A stretch of 6,969 nucleotides of DNA, from contig JAQBNQ010000620.1 in the NCBI GenBank assembly GCA_028288545.1, forward strand, positions 1-6,969, in the 5' to 3' direction. The notes beneath the pieces were generated by a model. That model ran no database searches. It was not told where the DNA came from and worked only from the letters and a program-made list of their open reading frames with translations. Made by a program: the position numbers and the translations under genes. The stretch comes from Bacteroidota bacterium. GTDB taxonomy: Bacteria; Bacteroidota; Bacteroidia; Chitinophagales; LD1. Every line of letters starts with the position of its first letter. Position 1 is the first letter of the stretch. Shown one piece after another: positions 5,039 to 6,969 of this stretch.

Positions 5039-6969
5039 TTAATTGATTTTTTGCCAGTTGGTACCATCAGATATAATATGAAGTGCGTTGCCGGCTGTTA
5101 CTCCGTATGTTACCGGAGCAGCGCTGCTTATGGTTATTGTCGCGCTGGTAGTTATTGTTGCTGTGCCATGGTTTACAATAATGTAAGCTCTACCGGTACA
5201 TGAACTGGCTGCAGGAAGAGTGCAGGTAGCAGTACTACTTCCTGTATAAATAAACACGTAATCACTTGCCCCCAAAGTTTGGCCGCTTGAGGCCGTTTTT
5301 GTATTAAATGATATCGATCCGTTTATGTCTAAAGTTGACTGAGGGGAAGCGGTTCCAATACCAATCTCTCCGGTAGATGCAATTCTCATTCTTTCGGTAT
5401 TATTGGTTCCAAAGGTCATGTTAACCGTAGAAGAGTTGGTAGCCAGATACATATTGCCAGCGTAAGCTCCGCAACTTGTATTGGCATAACCTATGTTAGC
5501 CTGGATGTTACCGTTATAATCAGCAAAGTCCCATGATGCGTAACCTGAACTGGATGAGTTTTGGAACATCCCCAATCCTGCACCAGGTTTATTGTTCATG
5601 ATTATGAAGGTACGGATCATGTTAGAAGTTCCAATACCTACGTTACCTAAACTGTCAATCACCATTCTTTCTACACCATTAGTTTTAATGTGAACGCTGA
5701 AGTTGTTGGTTGTACCTAAGTAATTCCCTCCTGCAATAGCGTTTCCGGTAAGTAACCAGCCATTGGTTGCGCCGGTTGCACCGGTAGCTCCTGTGGTGCC
5801 CGTTGAACCGGTAGCGCCCTGTAAGCCCTGAACTCCCTGGATACCTTGAATACCCTGAATACCTTGTGATCCATTGGTACCGTTAGTTCCATTTGTTCCG
5901 TTGGTACCTGCAGCGCCGGTTGCACCAGTAACACCGGTAGCACCGGTTGAACCCGTAACACCTTTTAGGCCCTGAATACCCTGGATACCCTGGATGCCCT
6001 GAATACCTTGAATACCCTGAATGCCTTGAGAACCGTTGGATCCGGTTACACCCGTTGCTCCTGTAGCGCCAGTTACACCACCACCGGCACCTGTTGATCC
6101 TGTAGCACCAGTTGGTCCGGTTGCACCCGTTGCTCCTGTAATGCCATTTGAACCTGCAATACCAGTTGCACCAGTAGCACCATTAATTCCGTCCGCGCCA
6201 GTTGCACCTGTAGCTCCTGTAGTTCCGTTAATTCCTGCGGTTCCTGTTGCTCCGGTTGGCCCGGTTACTCCGTTAGCACCGGCAACACCTGTAGCACCAG
6301 TTGTCCCATTTGTTCCGTTGGTTCCAGCTGTACCTGTAGCACCTGTTGCTCCAGTAGCACCGTTTGTTCCGTTTGTGCCATTAGTTCCTGCAGCGCCGGT
6401 AACTCCTGTGGCACCGTTTGTACCATTTGTACCGTTAGCTCCTGTTGCTCCGGTAGTTCCCGTTGCTCCAGTAGCTCCGTTTGTACCATTAGTTCCTGCC
6501 ACCCCGGTTGCTCCTGTCGCACCATTTGTACCGTTTGTTCCTGCTGCTCCAGTAGCTCCGTTCGTTCCGTTTGTGCCGTTAGTTCCTGCAGCACCTGTCG
6601 CTCCTGTCACACCGTTTGCACCATTTGTACCATTGGTTCCGTTTGTGCCATTAGTTCCTGCCGCACCGGTTGTTCCTGCAGCACCGGTAGCTCCCGTGTT
6701 ACCTGTCGCTCCTGTAACTCCATTAGTTCCGTTAGAACCTGCTGCGCCAGTTGCACCTGTTACGCCTTGAATACCTTGAGATCCTGTTGCGCCGGTAGCA
6801 CCGTTTGTACCGTTAGTGCCATTAGATCCTGCTGCGCCAGTTGCACCGGTAACTCCGTTAGTTCCGTTAGTTCCATTTGTGCCGTTAGTTCCTGCCGTGC
6901 CGATAGCTCCCGTGTTACCTGTCGCTCCTGTTGCACCGTTAGTTCCGTTAGTGCCATTAGATCCTGCTG
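5039..6969 (-). CDS. Collagen-like Gly-X-Y repeat protein with tail-fibre-like C-terminal domain (5' end beyond window)
   Basis: At least 642 residues; the frame is open to the right edge, so the true start is outside. An apparent start at 6608-6610 is only an internal GTG coding valine inside the repeats. From the edge to about 5771 the protein is Gly-X-Y triplets, mainly GAT, GTN, GAA and GVT, with GIQ blocks. This should form a trimeric collagen-like stalk, although the Pro content is very low and Thr/Asn dominate. Residues encoded by 5042-5767 are not repetitive. They include NGWLLTGN, GTTNNFSVHIKTNG, two copies of an ERM(V/R)I...GIGT motif (about 5626-5677 and 5350-5400) and a beta-rich end with CTLPAASSCTGRAYIIVNHG, ending DGTNWQKIN. 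ERM/GIGT modules are common in Bacteroidota fibre proteins and phage tail fibres. There is no T9SS sorting domain and no S74 autoprotease at the end. A role as a surface fibre or adhesin is inferred. Confidence 0.88.
   Translation of the reverse strand, partial: AGSNGTNGTNGATGATGNTGAIGTAGTNGTNGTNGTNGVTGATGAAGSNGTNGTNGATGATGSQGIQGVTGATGAAGSNGTNGVTGATGNTGATGAAGTTGAAGTNGTNGTNGTNGANGVTGATGAAGTNGTNGTNGATGAAGTNGTNGATGATGVAGTNGTNGATGATGTTGATGANGTNGTNGATGVTGAAGTNGTNGTNGATGATGATGTAGTNGTNGTTGATGVAGANGVTGPTGATGTAGINGTTGATGATGADGINGATGATGIAGSNGITGATGATGPTGATGSTGAGGGVTGATGATGVTGSNGSQGIQGIQGIQGIQGIQGIQGLKGVTGSTGATGVTGATGAAGTNGTNGTNGTNGSQGIQGIQGIQGVQGLQGATGSTGTTGATGATGATNGWLLTGNAIAGGNYLGTTNNFSVHIKTNGVERMVIDSLGNVGIGTSNMIRTFIIMNNKPGAGLGMFQNSSSSGYASWDFADYNGNIQANIGYANTSCGAYAGNMYLATNSSTVNMTFGTNNTERMRIASTGEIGIGTASPQSTLDINGSISFNTKTASSGQTLGASDYVFIYTGSSTATCTLPAASSCTGRAYIIVNHGTATITTSATITISSAAPVTYGVTAGNALHIISDGTNWQKIN
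5771..6969 (-). repeat. Gly-X-Y coding repeat tract (9-nt period)
   Basis: About 400 codons have glycine at every third position, interrupted once near 6071-6088 (GAGGGVTG), where the register shifts by one residue. In the 119 codons I translated at the right end (6611-6967), glycine uses GGT, GGA and GGC but not GGG, and synonymous codons are mixed. Longer exact copies are also present: a 28-nt identical segment at 6688-6715 and 6904-6931 (216 nt apart), and a 23-nt one at 6812-6834 and 6947-6969 (135 nt apart). Both offsets are whole numbers of triplets, which fits in-frame duplication. Confidence 0.9.
5963..6034 (-). repeat. GIQ block (six copies) within the collagen tract
   Basis: The sequence encodes N-G-S-Q followed by six G-I-Q triplets and G-L-K. 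It is the longest of three Gln blocks: a second near 5819-5873 has GIQ x3, GVQ and GLQ, and a short third at about 6762-6782 has GSQGIQG. Each starts with GSQ after an Asn-Gly or Thr-Gly context. The blocks divide the Thr-rich stalk into segments and carry no Thr except at the edges. Confidence 0.85.

Noticed and set aside
5039..6610. Start of the collagen-like gene at 6608-6610
   Set aside because: This is a GTG coding Val within G-V-T. All 119 complete codons further right are open and keep Gly every third residue, so the gene starts outside the window and no signal peptide is visible here.
6036..6770. Plus-strand 244-codon open frame rich in Pro-Val-Ala-Pro
   Set aside because: It is the exact antisense of the Gly-X-Y tract. 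A 9-nt repeat without stops keeps several frames open, and the product is a low-complexity mirror (GGT to ACC and so on) with no start context or domain.
6265..6957. Other minus-strand open frames rich in Leu, Gln and Glu (6265-6594 and 6760-6957)
   Set aside because: These are out-of-frame readings of the collagen tract; the Gly-X-Y frame continues through both without a stop to the right edge.
5771..6969. CRISPR-like or satellite array
   Set aside because: The periodicity is 9 nt, in frame and coding, with no constant repeat separated by unique spacers.

Overview
The window looks like a piece of a Bacteroidota chromosome. The reasons are a type IX secretion (T9SS) C-terminal sorting domain, AT-rich leaders without clear Shine-Dalgarno sequences, one TANNTTTG-type -7 element, and moderate-to-low GC. 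Every gene I can support lies on the minus strand, so transcription runs from the right edge to the left edge. No tRNA, rRNA, insertion sequence, CRISPR array or phage integration site was seen.

Right part (about 4475-6969). A long collagen-like gene enters from beyond the right edge. About 400 residues of Gly-X-Y triplets are visible, mostly GAT, GTN and GIQ. They are followed by about 242 residues of non-repetitive, tail-fibre-like C-terminal sequence with two ERM/GIGT motifs. Twenty-seven bases after its stop comes the best-supported reading of a small secreted protein with a signal peptide, a TQGFQQP-type N-terminal module and a T9SS type A sorting domain. That reading frame has no ATG, GTG or TTG at the position where the signal peptide should begin. 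A stem-loop directly follows its stop.

Left part (1-4369). Four genes point to membrane glycosylation or envelope assembly. They are a 496-residue polytopic membrane protein resembling GT-C glycosyltransferases, a 165-residue single-pass TPR protein starting 3 nt after it, a 670-residue TMTC-like GT-C plus TPR protein, and the N-terminal end of a family-2 glycosyltransferase that leaves the window on the left. The small TPR protein and the C-terminal TPRs of the large one are clearly related.

Working idea (inference): the collagen-like protein and the small T9SS protein form a surface-fibre pair. The Thr-rich Gly-X-Thr stalk would be a natural O-glycosylation substrate for the linked membrane and cytoplasmic glycosyltransferases. 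The sequence supports the gene neighbourhood and the substrate-like composition, but it does not prove the link.
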